A stretch of DNA of 64,000 nt, taken from Roseateles_B sp041905785 (lineage in GTDB: Bacteria; Pseudomonadota; Gammaproteobacteria; Burkholderiales; Burkholderiaceae_C). A program made the translations under genes and the position numbers. The stretch lies in the NCBI GenBank assembly GCA_041905785.1, contig JAYRKJ010000003.1:245346-309345 (forward strand), in the 5' to 3' direction. The notes below the pieces were generated by a model. It saw nothing but the letters and a program-made list of their open reading frames with translations. It was not told the origin of the DNA and searched no databases. The stretch's first letter is position 1. The number at the start of each line of letters is the position of its first letter. Of this stretch, positions 49,155 through 58,255 are shown piece after piece.

Positions 49155-49263
49155 TGCGGGCTCCGGCGCCCGGCGGTGGCGGGCGCGGCTAATCGGGAAC
49201 GGAAACGCGTGTCGTGGCGGGCGGGCTGACGGGATGGCGGGCTGGGGGCCCGCATCGGTTCAC

Positions 49264-49677
49264 TCAGGGCTTGGTCCAGACCTGAGAGGCCGGGTCGAAA
49301 GACCAGGCTGCGGCCTGCTCGTGGGTGCGGGGCCAGGTCTTGTTCGCCAGTTCGGGCTCGTTGAGGATCCAGACATCGCGCACCTGGCCGGAGAAGTCCT
49401 GCGTGTAGTGCACGGTCAGCTTCTGGCCCACCAGGGCCGAGGCAAAGACCAGCAGGTTGTCCGCGCCGCGGATTCGGGCGCCGGGCGTCAAGCGCGCGGC
49501 CTTGCCGTCCAGTTGCACGTCTGGCGGCGTGCTGATCAGCATCTCGGCGCGCAAGGCGTCGCCAGGGAACTGGCGGTGCGTCTGAGCCTGGGCGCCCAGG
49601 GCGGTCAGAGCGGTGAAGCCAGCGGCCAGCAGGCGCATGGCCTGGCGGCGGGACAATGCATGTGCACAGCGAAACAT
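49264..49677 (-). CDS. Predicted secreted protein, function unknown
   Basis: The 137-residue product has an N-terminal signal with a twin-arginine-like SRRQAMRLLAAGFTAL, ending near GAQAQ (about residue 32). The mature part contains LTPGARIRGADNLLVFASALVGQ and VHYTQDFSGQVRDVWILN, a compact beta-rich pattern without cysteines. I do not recognise the family with confidence. It is 109 bases downstream of miaB on the same strand. Confidence 0.6.
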   Translation of the reverse strand: MFRCAHALSRRQAMRLLAAGFTALTALGAQAQTHRQFPGDALRAEMLISTPPDVQLDGKAARLTPGARIRGADNLLVFASALVGQKLTVHYTQDFSGQVRDVWILNEPELANKTWPRTHEQAAAWSFDPASQVWTKP

Positions 49678-49840
49678 GGTATCAATCCAGTGGCTGCGGG
49701 GCAGGGCACTTGTGCCCGACCCGGGTTGACGAAAGACCTACATCATCGCATGTCGGTCGCGCGTTGGTCGCGTGTTGGTCGGTCGAGCATAGGTCGGGGG
49801 CCTGGCGCGCGTCGCTTGCATGCGGGGCGTGCTGGGTATC

Positions 49841-49876
49841 GATAGGTCTCGATTAGTCTCGATCTCGGCCGGTCTC
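49841..49876. repeat. Short degenerate 10-bp repeat tract
   Basis: Units GATAGGTCTC, GATTAGTCTC and GATCTCGGCC are followed by GGTCTC. The first two are close copies and the third is diverged. It lies in non-coding sequence. Confidence 0.6.
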
Positions 49877-49933
49877 AACAGGGCTGACTTGACGTCCCTG
49901 CCCAGCTGACATTCATGAGGCCCGGCCCATGAA

Positions 49934-49967
49934 AAAACCCAGCAGGCGCTCGCGCTTGCTGGGTTTT
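49934..49967 (-). terminator. Terminator downstream of tRNA-Met
   Basis: AAAACCCAGCA and TGCTGGGTTTT arms (49934-49944, 49957-49967) extend inward to about 15 pairs around a CTCG loop. On the minus strand the stem is followed by a T run. It lies 11 bases beyond the tRNA 3' end. Confidence 0.85.
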
Positions 49968-49978
49968 CTGCTTTTGTC

Positions 49979-50055
<77 letters not shown>

Positions 50056-50236
50056 TTGCGAAGACCGCTATTCTAGACAGGTTTTCGGAGACAATGCAAG
50101 CCTTGCTCGAAAAAAGTTTTGCGAGGCCCTGAGCGAAGCCCGTAGCGGGGCCCCGTAGCGAGCCTCAATCAGCCAGTCGCGCGGCCCTGTCGCAGGGCGC
50201 GCCGGGCGGCGTTGCTGCCCGACAAAATCATCTGCC

Positions 50237-51382
50237 ATGTTCAGTTTTTTCAAGAAGAAGTTTGGTGGCGGTGCGGCGCCCGGCCCGGCGCCCGCCGTGG
50301 CCGAAGCGGTGCCGTCTGCTGTCGCTCCTGCCGCATTGATCTCGGAGACGGTCGCGGCAGGCCTTGACCAGCAGCCCGTCGAGGCCTCGCCGGTGACTGC
50401 GCCGGCGCCAGTCGCAGCGGAGACCCCTGCTGTTACGGCGTCGGCTGTGCCCGTCATGCCTGCCGCCGAAGCTGCGCCAGCGCCTCGCAAGAGCTGGCTG
50501 GACAAGCTGCGCCAGGGCCTGCGCAAGACCGGCAGCAGCATTGCCCAGGTCTTCACCGGCACGCGCATCGATGACGATCTCTACGAAGAGCTGGAGGCTG
50601 CGCTGCTGATGGCTGATGCCGGCGTCAAGGCCACGCAGTACCTGCTGGAAGACCTGAAGCGCCGCGTCAAGGACGCCAAGCTCACCGAGCCGCAGGCCGT
50701 GCGCGGCCTGCTGGTGGCAGCCCTTGCCGAGCTGCTCATGCCGTTGGAGAAGAGTCTGCAGGTCGGCGAACACTCGCCTACCGTGATGATGGTGGTGGGC
50801 GTCAACGGCGCCGGCAAGACCACGAGCATCGGCAAGCTGACCCGCCATCTCGCTGATGCCGAACAGCGCGTGCTGCTGGCCGCGGCCGACACCTTCCGCG
50901 CCGCAGCCCGCGAGCAGCTGGCGGTGTGGGCTGACCGCACAAGGGTCGAGATCGTCAGCCAGGAAGGTGGCGACCCTTCCGCCGTCACCTTCGATGCGGT
51001 CGTGGCCGGCCGGGCGCGCGGCTGCGATGTGGTGATCGCCGACACCGCCGGCCGGCTGCCCACCCAGCTGCACCTGATGGAAGAGCTAAAGAAGATCAAG
51101 CGCGTCATCGGCAAGGCTCAGGACGGCGCGCCGCACGAGGTGTTGCTGGTGGTCGACGGCAACACGGGGCAGAACGCGCTGAATCAGGTAAAGGCCTTCG
51201 ATGATGCCCTGGGCCTCACCGGCCTGGTCGTGACCAAGCTGGACGGCACGGCCAAGGGCGGTGTGCTGGCGGCCATTGCGCGCGAGCGGCCCATTCCCGT
51301 CTACTTCATCGGCGTGGGCGAGAAGCTGGAGGATCTGCAGACCTTCAGCGCGCAGGAGTTCGCGCAGGCGCTGCTGGAGTGA
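50237..51382 (+). CDS. ftsY: Signal recognition particle receptor FtsY
   Basis: FtsY docks Ffh-ribosome complexes at the membrane. The 381-residue product has a short basic start (MFSFFKKKFGGG), an Ala/Pro/Val-rich acidic A-region to about residue 75, and then the NG GTPase domain. The P-loop is VNGAGKTTSIGKL near residue 190, with DTFRAAAREQLAVW and DTAGRLPTQLHLMEEL, and the G4 motif is TKLDGTAKGG. It is convergent with ffh, its partner GTPase. Confidence 0.97.
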   Translation: MFSFFKKKFGGGAAPGPAPAVAEAVPSAVAPAALISETVAAGLDQQPVEASPVTAPAPVAAETPAVTASAVPVMPAAEAAPAPRKSWLDKLRQGLRKTGSSIAQVFTGTRIDDDLYEELEAALLMADAGVKATQYLLEDLKRRVKDAKLTEPQAVRGLLVAALAELLMPLEKSLQVGEHSPTVMMVVGVNGAGKTTSIGKLTRHLADAEQRVLLAAADTFRAAAREQLAVWADRTRVEIVSQEGGDPSAVTFDAVVAGRARGCDVVIADTAGRLPTQLHLMEELKKIKRVIGKAQDGAPHEVLLVVDGNTGQNALNQVKAFDDALGLTGLVVTKLDGTAKGGVLAAIARERPIPVYFIGVGEKLEDLQTFSAQEFAQALLE

Positions 51383-51414
51383 AGGGCGCGTCGGCGCAGC
51401 GCATGCCGCAATGA

Positions 51415-51440
51415 CAAAGGGCCGCAATTGCGGCCCTTTG
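51415..51440. terminator. Bidirectional terminator between ftsY and ffh
   Basis: A perfect palindrome, CAAAGGGCCGC at 51415-51425 and its complement at 51430-51440 around AATT, lies between the two convergent genes. Confidence 0.8.
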
Positions 51441-51478
51441 GCTTGATGGAGGCGGCACGCGAGGAGGCGAGGCGGCGC

Positions 51479-52858
51479 TCAGAACCCCATGCCCTTCATG
51501 CCCTTCATGCCGCCCATGCGCTTCATCATCTTGAAGAGGCCGCCGCCCTTCATCTTCTTCATCATGCCCTGCATCTGGTCGTACTGGTTCAGGACGCGGT
51601 TGACTTCCTGGATCTGCACGCCGGCACCTGCGGCGATGCGGCGCTTGCGGCTGGCCTTGCTCTTGTCGTCCAGCAGCAGGCGCGGATGGGCGCGTTCCTT
51701 TGCGCTCATGGCGTTCAGGATGCCCTCCATGCGGCGCATGTCGCGCTCGGCGCGGTCCATGTCGCCCTGGCCCGCCTTGCTGGCGATCTGCGTGGGCAGC
51801 TTGTCCATCAGGCCGGAGAGGCCGCCCATCTTCTTCATCTGCGAGATCTGGGCCAGGAAGTCATTGAGGTCGAAGCCGTCGCCGGACTTGAGCTTCTCGG
51901 CCAGCTTCTGGGCCGCGGCCATGTCCACGCCCTTGGTGACTTCCTCCACCAGGGCCACGATGTCGCCCATGCCCAGCACGCGGCCGGCATGGCGCTCGGC
52001 GTCGAACACCTCCAGGCCGTCGATCTTCTCGGAGACGCCGGCGAACTTGATCGGCGCGCCGGTGACCTGGCGCACCGAGAGGGCCGCGCCGCCGCGCGAA
52101 TCGCCGTCCAGCTTGGTCAGGATCACGCCGGACAGGGGCAGGGCCTCCTTGAAGGCGCGCGCCGTGTTGATCGCGTCCTGGCCCTGCATGGCGTCGACCA
52201 CGAAAAGCGTCTCGACCGGATTGAGCGTGGCATGCAGCTCGCGGATTTCGGCCATCAGCGCTTCGTCGATGGCCAGCCGGCCGGCCGTGTCGACCAGCAG
52301 CACGTCGAAGTAATGCTTCTTCGCGTAGTCCAGGGCGGCCAGGGCGATGTCGCGCGGCTTCTGGTCCGGGCTGGAGGGGAACCATTCGCCGCCGGCCTGG
52401 GCCGTGACGGTCTTGAGCTGCTCGATGGCGGCGGGGCGGTAGACGTCGGCCGAGACCGTCAGCACCTTCTTTTTGCGCTTCTCGATCAGGTGCTTGGTGA
52501 GCTTGCCGGTGGTGGTGGTCTTGCCGGCGCCCTGGAGGCCGGCCATCAGGATCACGGCCGGAGGCTGGGCGGCGAGGTTGATGTCGGCCACACCCTCGCC
52601 CATGGTGGCGGCGAGTTCCTTGTGCACCACAGAGACCAGCACCTGGCCCGGGTTTAGCGACCCGACCACTTCCTGCCCCAGGGCCTTTTCCTTGACCCGT
52701 GCGATGAAGTCGCGCACCACCGGCAGGGCGACGTCGGCCTCCAGCAGGGCCATGCGCACTTCGCGCAGCATGTCCTGCACGTTGCTTTCGGTGATGCGGG
52801 CCTGGCCACGCATCGTTTTCACGAGCTGGCTCAGGCGGTCGGTGAGGGTGGATGCCAT
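51479..52858 (-). CDS. ffh: Signal recognition particle protein Ffh
   Basis: Ffh binds signal peptides and 4.5S RNA. The 459-residue product has the N domain (LTDRLSQLVKTMRG), the G domain with P-loop GLQGAGKTTTTGKL near residue 108 and DTAGRLAIDEALM, and the G4 motif TKLDGDSRGG. The methionine-rich M domain includes the RNA-binding segment SKASRKRRIAAGAG and ends MKRMGGMKGMKGMGF. The ATG at 52858 fits the family start. Confidence 0.97.
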   Translation of the reverse strand: MASTLTDRLSQLVKTMRGQARITESNVQDMLREVRMALLEADVALPVVRDFIARVKEKALGQEVVGSLNPGQVLVSVVHKELAATMGEGVADINLAAQPPAVILMAGLQGAGKTTTTGKLTKHLIEKRKKKVLTVSADVYRPAAIEQLKTVTAQAGGEWFPSSPDQKPRDIALAALDYAKKHYFDVLLVDTAGRLAIDEALMAEIRELHATLNPVETLFVVDAMQGQDAINTARAFKEALPLSGVILTKLDGDSRGGAALSVRQVTGAPIKFAGVSEKIDGLEVFDAERHAGRVLGMGDIVALVEEVTKGVDMAAAQKLAEKLKSGDGFDLNDFLAQISQMKKMGGLSGLMDKLPTQIASKAGQGDMDRAERDMRRMEGILNAMSAKERAHPRLLLDDKSKASRKRRIAAGAGVQIQEVNRVLNQYDQMQGMMKKMKGGGLFKMMKRMGGMKGMKGMGF

Positions 52859-52905
52859 AAAGACGGCCTCACCGCGGAGGTGAGCGCGCAAATTACACTG
52901 TGGCG

Positions 52906-53736
52906 ATGATTTTATCGTCCGTGTCTGCTGCGACCGCGAGTGGGGCCCTGGCGGCCTGCTCCGTCGTCGCCCTGCTGAGCTATGCCGCCGTGGCACTTCG
53001 CGCGCAGTCCCACGCGAACAAGCTTCATCCACTGCTGCCGCTGGCCTTCGCTGCCCATCTGCTGGCACTTCTGATCGACATCGCGGGACTGGGCCTGGCT
53101 CAGCCCGGCGCACGCTTTGGATTCGCGCCAGCGCTGTCCATGACGGCGTGGCTGATTCTGGCCGTGTACCTGGTGGAGAGCCGCCTGCTGCCCTTGCCGC
53201 AGCTGCGCAGGGGCCTGTCGCTGATGGCGGCGGCAGCGGTGGCCTTGGCCTGGGCCTTTCCCGGCGAGAGCCGGCCGGCTGCCGCTTCGCCCTGGGCGCC
53301 GCTGCACTGGGTGCTGGGCCTGGCTTCCTATGGGTTGTTCGGCGTGGCCGTGCTGCATGCCGCGCTGTTGAACCGGGCTGAGCGCCAAATGCGCCAGAAG
53401 GGGCAGCAAAAAGGGCAAGACCTGGCCCTCGGGCTGCCGCTGCTGCGCCTGGAGCGCCTGACCTTTCAGTTCGTGGGCGCGGGCGTGGTCGTGCTTTCGC
53501 TGGCCATTTTCCTGGGCTGGCTGTTCACGCCGCAGTGGCGCTGGGACCACAAGACCCTGCTGTCCGTCATGGGCTGGCTGGTGTTGGTGGGCCTGCTGAC
53601 CGGCCGCCAGGTGCTGGGCTGGCGCGGCCGCCGCGCCACGCGCTGGCTGTACCTGGGGGCGGCGTTGCTGCTGCTGTCCTATGCCGGCACGCGTTTCGTG
53701 CTGGAGGTGGTGCTGCAGCGGCAGGCGGGAGGCTGA
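52906..53736 (+). CDS. CcsA/YpjD-like cytochrome c assembly-family membrane protein
   Basis: The 276-residue product has about eight membrane helices and belongs to the CcsA/HemX-type inner-membrane family. It shows HWVLGLASYGLFGVAVLHAAL and, late, WDHKTLLSVMGWLVLVGLL, where Trp and His positions fit the family. E. coli YpjD-type genes lie beside ffh, as here. The role in haem handling is uncertain. A GTG six bases upstream (52900) is an alternative start. It is divergent from ffh and is followed immediately by the PP0621-family gene. Confidence 0.82.
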   Translation: MILSSVSAATASGALAACSVVALLSYAAVALRAQSHANKLHPLLPLAFAAHLLALLIDIAGLGLAQPGARFGFAPALSMTAWLILAVYLVESRLLPLPQLRRGLSLMAAAAVALAWAFPGESRPAAASPWAPLHWVLGLASYGLFGVAVLHAALLNRAERQMRQKGQQKGQDLALGLPLLRLERLTFQFVGAGVVVLSLAIFLGWLFTPQWRWDHKTLLSVMGWLVLVGLLTGRQVLGWRGRRATRWLYLGAALLLLSYAGTRFVLEVVLQRQAGG

Positions 53737-54003
53737 ATGAAGTACCTGCTGCTCCTGCTGTGCCTCATGGGCCTGGTCTTTCTCAGCGGCGTGCGCAAGG
53801 GCCGTTCCGGCTCCGGTCAGGGTGGGCGTGAGCAGGACGCGCCGCCGCGTGACCAGGCGGCCAGCCCCAAAGCCGCGATGATGGTGGCCTGCGCCGAATG
53901 CGGCGCGCATCTGCCGCAGTCCGAGGCCTATCCAGGCAAGGGCGGGCAGTTCTGCAGCGCCGAACACCGGGCGAGCTTCGAGGCGCGTGAAGGTCATGGC
54001 TGA
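53737..54003 (+). CDS. PP0621-family small zinc-ribbon protein
   Basis: An 88-residue protein with an N-terminal hydrophobic helix (YLLLLLCLMGLVFLSG), a charged linker and a C-terminal zinc-like site. The site has Cys-x2-Cys in VACAECGAHLPQSEA and a later Cys and His in GGQFCSAEHRASFEA. The PP0621 family commonly sits between a CcsA-like gene and pilS. Its start follows the previous stop without a gap, and its end overlaps the pilS start. Function is unknown. Confidence 0.82.
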   Translation: MKYLLLLLCLMGLVFLSGVRKGRSGSGQGGREQDAPPRDQAASPKAAMMVACAECGAHLPQSEAYPGKGGQFCSAEHRASFEAREGHG

Positions 54004-55819
54004 TCGTCGGTCGCAGGCGCCGGACACGGTCTCCTGGTTCGGGCCGCATCAGGACAGCGGCTGGGAGGTCGGTGGGGGGATCGGTGTCGCGGCCTCGGAT
54101 GGCGATCCCCATTTCTTCGATCGTCGTGCGGCTTCGGGCAGCACGACCTTCCAGCGCATGCTGCGCGCCTTCCTGGGTGCGCGGGCCGCGCTGGGTCTGG
54201 CCTTGGTGGCCGCGCTGCTGCTGGGGCACGTGTTGGGTTCGGAAGCGTCGATGCCGGTCCTGAGGCTGTGCGTGGCCTACGCTCTGGTGGCGGTGCTGAC
54301 CTGGTGGCTGATCGGCTTCCGCGCGCGACCCAGTCCCAGGCAGCTGGCCAGTCCTGTGCACCTGCTGTGGTGGAACAGCGTGGGCCTGGACCTGCTCTGC
54401 TTCGGGCTGCTCAATGCCCTGGACGCCAGCACTGGCGTGGGTTTCAGCGCCTTGTTCATCATGCCGGTGCTGACGGCGGGCGTGCTGTCGCCGCGGCGCA
54501 TGGCCCTGGCCACCGCGGCGGCGGCTTCGCTGCTGCTGCTGGGGCATGCGGGCTGGCGCGTATGGGCGGAGCAGGACAGCGGCATCCGCTTCAGTCAGCT
54601 GGGCCTGGTCAGCTGCGGCTACTTCGTGATCGGCCTGCTGGCTTCGGAGCTGGCCGGCCGGCTGGCCCGCGAGGAGCGTGCCGCCCGCGGCAGCCTGGAG
54701 TTCGCGCGACAGCAGGCCGAGCTGAACCGTCTGGTGATCGACGAGATGCAGGAGGGCGTGCTGGTGGTCGACCGCCGCGGCCGCGTGCGTGCGGCCAATC
54801 CCGCGGCCCAGGCACTGCTGGCACATGGCCAGCATGCGCCGGCCGCGCCCTTCCAGCTGCGCAGCGTGCCGGCGTGGTCCGGCCTGGTGGTGGCTGTCGA
54901 GGAGGCGTTTTCCAGGGGCGGCTGGCCCGAGGGCGGGCAAGACGTGACCCTGGCTTTTGACGGCAGCCCGCGCAGCCTGCGCGTACGCATGCGCTTCACG
55001 CGGCGACGCGAGTCCAGCGCCGAAGAGGATCTGTGCGTGCTCCTGATCGAGGACAACCGCAAGGTGCTGGCGCGCAATCGGCAGGAGAAGCTGGCCGCGA
55101 TGGGGCGGGTGTCGGCGGGTATCGCCCATGAGATCCGCAATCCGCTGGCCGCCATCGACCAGGCCAACGCGCTGCTGTCCGAGGACTTGCCGGACCCGCG
55201 CTCGCAGCAGCTGACGCGCATGGTGGCGTCCAATGTGCAGCGGCTCAAGCGCATCGTCGACGACGTGATGGAGGTGGCTCCCGGCCTGGTGCCCGCACCG
55301 GTGGCCTTTGACGCCGCCAGCCTGGTGCGCGCCTGCTGCGAGGACTGGGCCCACACCAACCAGCTGCCCGTGGGCTCGGACGGGCCGATGAGAATGGATC
55401 TGCCCAGCCAGCCGGTGATGGTGCTTTTCGAGCCTGAGCACCTGCGACGCGTGCTGGTCAATCTGCTGGACAACGCCCTGCGCCATGCCCCCCCCGGCAC
55501 CGACACGGTGCGAGTGCGCCTGGACGCCCATCCGGGCCATCAGGGGCAGCCGGTGCTGCTGAGTGTCTTCAGCCTGGGCGAACCGATCCCGGCCGAAATC
55601 GAACGCCATCTTTTCGAGCCCTTCTTCTCCACCCGCAGCCGCGGCTCGGGCCTGGGCCTGTACATCTGCCGCGAGCTGTGCGAGCGCTACGGTGCCCGCA
55701 TCGACTACCGCAGCCACCGAGGTGGCGAGCGGGGCGGCAACGAATTCCGCGTCCAGCTGCGGCGGCCCGACGGCGCCGAGGGTGCGGTTCCCGCAGACCT
55801 TTTCTCCTCGCCCGCATGA
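53996..55819 (+). CDS. pilS: Sensor histidine kinase PilS
   Basis: PilS controls pilin transcription by phosphorylating PilR. The 607-residue product has an N-terminal cytoplasmic stretch of about 50 residues, six membrane helices to about residue 220, and a PAS-like domain (DEMQEGVLVVDRRGRVRAAN). The HisKA domain has phosphoacceptor His378 in GIAHEIRNPLAA, and the ATPase domain carries NLLDNALRHA, the G1 and G2 boxes and STRSRGSGLGLYI. Start and stop both overlap neighbours, giving a tight PP0621-pilS-pilR operon. Confidence 0.95.
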   Translation: MADRRSQAPDTVSWFGPHQDSGWEVGGGIGVAASDGDPHFFDRRAASGSTTFQRMLRAFLGARAALGLALVAALLLGHVLGSEASMPVLRLCVAYALVAVLTWWLIGFRARPSPRQLASPVHLLWWNSVGLDLLCFGLLNALDASTGVGFSALFIMPVLTAGVLSPRRMALATAAAASLLLLGHAGWRVWAEQDSGIRFSQLGLVSCGYFVIGLLASELAGRLAREERAARGSLEFARQQAELNRLVIDEMQEGVLVVDRRGRVRAANPAAQALLAHGQHAPAAPFQLRSVPAWSGLVVAVEEAFSRGGWPEGGQDVTLAFDGSPRSLRVRMRFTRRRESSAEEDLCVLLIEDNRKVLARNRQEKLAAMGRVSAGIAHEIRNPLAAIDQANALLSEDLPDPRSQQLTRMVASNVQRLKRIVDDVMEVAPGLVPAPVAFDAASLVRACCEDWAHTNQLPVGSDGPMRMDLPSQPVMVLFEPEHLRRVLVNLLDNALRHAPPGTDTVRVRLDAHPGHQGQPVLLSVFSLGEPIPAEIERHLFEPFFSTRSRGSGLGLYICRELCERYGARIDYRSHRGGERGGNEFRVQLRRPDGAEGAVPADLFSSPA

Positions 55820-57348
55820 GTGCTCCCACGCCTTACAGCCTGCTGGTCATCGACGATGAGCCGGATCTGCGCACCCTTTACGAGCTGACGCTGGTCCGCG
55901 AGGGCTACGAGCTGGAGACGGCCGGCTCGGTCGAGGAGGCGCTGCAGCGCCTGCAGCTGCGCCGCTACAGCGCGGTGATCACCGACATGCGACTGCCCGA
56001 CGGCAGCGGCCTGGACGTGCTGGCCTGGCTGGAGGGGCAGGGGCGACGCGAGAAGGCCATCGTGATCACGGCCTTCGGCTCCTCGGAAAACGCCGTGGAG
56101 GCGCTCAAGGCCGGCGCCTTCGACTATCTCACCAAGCCCGTGGACCTGCGGCAGTTCCGCATGGTCGTGGCTTCGGCCCTGGGCCGCGTGCCGCAGCAGC
56201 CTCCCTCGGTCGTGCCCTCGCGCCTGCCTTCCGAGCGCACGGGGGCAGAGCCGGTCGCACAGACGCCGCCGGCGCCGTACAGGCCGGTCGCTGAAGCCGT
56301 CGCCGCACCGCGCCGCGTGGCCGAGCGTCTGGCGGGCGATTCCATGGCCATGCAGCAGGTGCGCGACCTGATCGAGAAGGTCGCACGCAGCATGGCGCCG
56401 GTCCTGCTGCAGGGGGAGTCCGGCACCGGCAAGGAACTGGTCGCGCGCTCCATTCATGAGGCCGGGTCCCGGGCAGGCGAGAAGTTCATCGCCGTGAACT
56501 GCGGTGCCATTCCCGAGCAGTTGCTGGAGGCCGAGTTCTTCGGCTATCGCAAGGGCGCGTTCACCGGGGCCAACGAAGACCGCGAGGGGTTCTTCCAGGC
56601 CGCGCACGGCGGTACCTTGTTCCTGGACGAGATCGGCGATCTGCCCCTGGCCATGCAGTCCAAGCTGCTGCGGGCCATCCAGGAGCGCTCGGTGAGGCCG
56701 GTGGGCGCGGTGAGCGAACAGCCGGTCAATGTGCGCATTCTCAGCGCCACGCACAAGGATCTGGGTGCCGAGGTGGCGGCCGGCCGCTTCCGTCAGGACT
56801 TGTTCTACCGGCTCAACGTCATCCAGATCCGCGTGCCGCCGCTGCGCGAGCGCATCGAGGATCTGGGCGCGATTGCCTCGCGCGTGCTGCAGAAGATTGC
56901 GCAGGATGCCGGCGTCAGCCCCGCGCCGCAATTGGACGCCGATGCCATGCAGAAGCTGCGGCGCTACGGCTTCCCCGGCAACGTGCGGGAACTGGAGAAC
57001 CTGCTTCATCGGGCGGTGGCCTTGTCCGGGGGCGAGTGGATCCATGCCGATGAGCTGGACCTGCCCGAGTTGGAGGAGCCCTGCGAGCCGGCAGCGTCTG
57101 AGCTGGCAGCGACGGCGGAGGTGCCGGCCCCCGCCGAACCGGCACCCGCCGTGCCGGATGCGCCCCTGCCCTCGGACCTGGCCGCCTATCTGGATGCCGT
57201 GGAGCGCGACATCCTGGTCCGTGCCCTGGAGCAGCATCGCAACAACCGGACGGCTGCCGGAGCCAGCCTGGGCCTGTCGTTGCGCCAGATGCGCTACCGC
57301 ATGGCGCGGCTGCACATCGGCGTGGGCGACGGCAGCGATGGCGCCTGA
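55816..57348 (+). CDS. pilR: Sigma-54-dependent response regulator PilR
   Basis: PilR activates sigma-54 promoters, classically pilA. The 510-residue product has a receiver domain with acidic pair Asp13-Asp14 and phosphorylated Asp57 (SAVITDMRLPDG). A sigma-54 interaction AAA+ domain follows, with Walker A GESGTGKE near residue 203, the GAFTGA loop near 248 and FLDEIGDLPLAMQSKLL. The C-terminal Fis-type helix-turn-helix contains NRTAAGASLGLSLRQMRYRM. An Ala/Pro-rich linker (about 435-465) precedes the Fis domain. Confidence 0.96.
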   Translation: MSAPTPYSLLVIDDEPDLRTLYELTLVREGYELETAGSVEEALQRLQLRRYSAVITDMRLPDGSGLDVLAWLEGQGRREKAIVITAFGSSENAVEALKAGAFDYLTKPVDLRQFRMVVASALGRVPQQPPSVVPSRLPSERTGAEPVAQTPPAPYRPVAEAVAAPRRVAERLAGDSMAMQQVRDLIEKVARSMAPVLLQGESGTGKELVARSIHEAGSRAGEKFIAVNCGAIPEQLLEAEFFGYRKGAFTGANEDREGFFQAAHGGTLFLDEIGDLPLAMQSKLLRAIQERSVRPVGAVSEQPVNVRILSATHKDLGAEVAAGRFRQDLFYRLNVIQIRVPPLRERIEDLGAIASRVLQKIAQDAGVSPAPQLDADAMQKLRRYGFPGNVRELENLLHRAVALSGGEWIHADELDLPELEEPCEPAASELAATAEVPAPAEPAPAVPDAPLPSDLAAYLDAVERDILVRALEQHRNNRTAAGASLGLSLRQMRYRMARLHIGVGDGSDGA

Positions 57349-57913
57349 GCAAACGGCCTGGTCCGACGGCTGGCTGCGCGCAGCCCGCGCGGTGCCTTCG
57401 CCCAACTTTGGTCCCAGGCCCGAGGGCGAGGTTGCCCGCCTGCTGGTGCTGCACTCCATCAGCCTGCCGCCCGGCGTGTTCGGTGGGCACGAGATCGAGG
57501 CCTTGTTCACCAACGGCCTGGACTGCGACGCGCATCCCGCCTTCGAGAGCCTGCGCGGCCTGCAGGTGTCCGCGCACTTCCTGATCCGGCGCGATGGCGA
57601 ACTGCTGCAGTTCGTCAGCGCCGACGAGCGGGCCTGGCATGCGGGGAGGTCCAGCTTTCGCGGACGGGAGCGCTGCAACGACTTTTCCATCGGCATCGAA
57701 CTCGAAGGCCTTGAGGGAGGGCTCTTCGAGGATCTGCAGTACCAGGTCTTGCTGCAGTTGCTGCCCGTGCTGCGCGAGCGCTATCCGCTGGAGGCCGTCG
57801 TCGGCCACGAGCACATCGCGCCTGGGCGAAAGGCGGATCCAGGGTCAGGTTTTGACTGGCAGCGGCTGCGTCAGGGCCTGGGCTGGGACGCCAGCCTGTT
57901 TCCTTTTGTGTAA
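57338..57913 (+). CDS. ampD: 1,6-anhydro-N-acetylmuramyl-L-alanine amidase AmpD
   Basis: AmpD cleaves anhydro-muropeptides in peptidoglycan recycling and thereby affects AmpR-controlled beta-lactamase. The 191-residue product has the zinc ligand His39 (LLVLHSISLPP), VSAHFLIRRDGELLQFV, RAWHAGRSSFRGRERCNDFSIGIE and the second metal region GHEHIAPGRKADPG. The ATG at 57338 overlaps pilR by 11 bases, so its expression may depend on pilSR transcription. Confidence 0.94.
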   Translation: MAPEQTAWSDGWLRAARAVPSPNFGPRPEGEVARLLVLHSISLPPGVFGGHEIEALFTNGLDCDAHPAFESLRGLQVSAHFLIRRDGELLQFVSADERAWHAGRSSFRGRERCNDFSIGIELEGLEGGLFEDLQYQVLLQLLPVLRERYPLEAVVGHEHIAPGRKADPGSGFDWQRLRQGLGWDASLFPFV

Positions 57914-58210
57914 GCCCTGTCCCTTGCACGAGGGATAGCGGTTCGTCCTGCGCCCCACGTGCGCAGGGCGCCGCCCGCGCGCTCTCGCTCGACGCGCGCA
58001 GGGCCGCAAACACATGGCACCGCCGGAGCCTCCATCTGACGCGGCTTGCCGAACGGAATGCCTCGCGAGACCGCGCCGTTGCTGGCTCCGTGCAGCACAG
58101 GTCCCTGTTCATGGGGCCTGCGCGTCCATCGGCCCTTCGATGCCGTCTGCGCCTGCGGGCTTGGGACTGCTTGCGTAGCGCCTCGATCCCCTGCGGTCAA
58201 TGGGGTTTGG
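57914..58210. other. Non-coding region between ampD and the nrdA promoter
   Basis: These 297 bases have no convincing gene on either strand. One hairpin is visible, CCTGCGC (57947-57953) with GCGCAGG (57961-57967), without a T run; it might end the ampD transcript. The rest is GC-rich sequence in which I recognise nothing. Confidence 0.5.
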
Positions 58211-58226
58211 ACGCTATCGGTAGTGC
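58211..58226 (+). promoter_or_regulatory. NrdR box 1 (weaker)
   Basis: ACGCTATCGGTAGTGC matches the NrdR box ACACWATATATWGTGT at 11 of 16 positions, keeping the outer arms. Its centre is 31 bases from the stronger box, the usual three-turn spacing of paired NrdR sites. Confidence 0.6.
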
Positions 58227-58255
58227 TTGAAGAGGGTGGGTACCCTAGATATAGT
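58227..58255 (+). promoter_or_regulatory. Sigma-70 promoter for nrdA
   Basis: TTGAAG (58227-58232) is 17 bases from TATAGT (58250-58255). The -10 lies inside NrdR box 2 and the -35 abuts box 1, so NrdR binding would block RNA polymerase. Start of transcription is expected near 58262. Confidence 0.7.

Larger units (their letters stand above)
49678..49978. other. Spacer with short repeats before tRNA-Met
   Basis: No gene is visible in these 301 bases. They contain an 11-base direct repeat (GTCGCGYGTTG, twice, around 49757-49778), a ten-base-period tract at 49841-49876 and the tRNA terminator, listed separately. Confidence 0.6.

Noticed and set aside
45304..49229. Long plus-strand frames opposite prfA, hemA and miaB (667 and 608 codons)
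   Set aside because: Both run antisense to secure genes and have no family similarity or start signals.
53783..57696. Long minus-strand frames opposite pilS and pilR (644 and 663 codons)
   Set aside because: Antisense to well-supported kinase and regulator genes; composition is typical of GC-driven frames.
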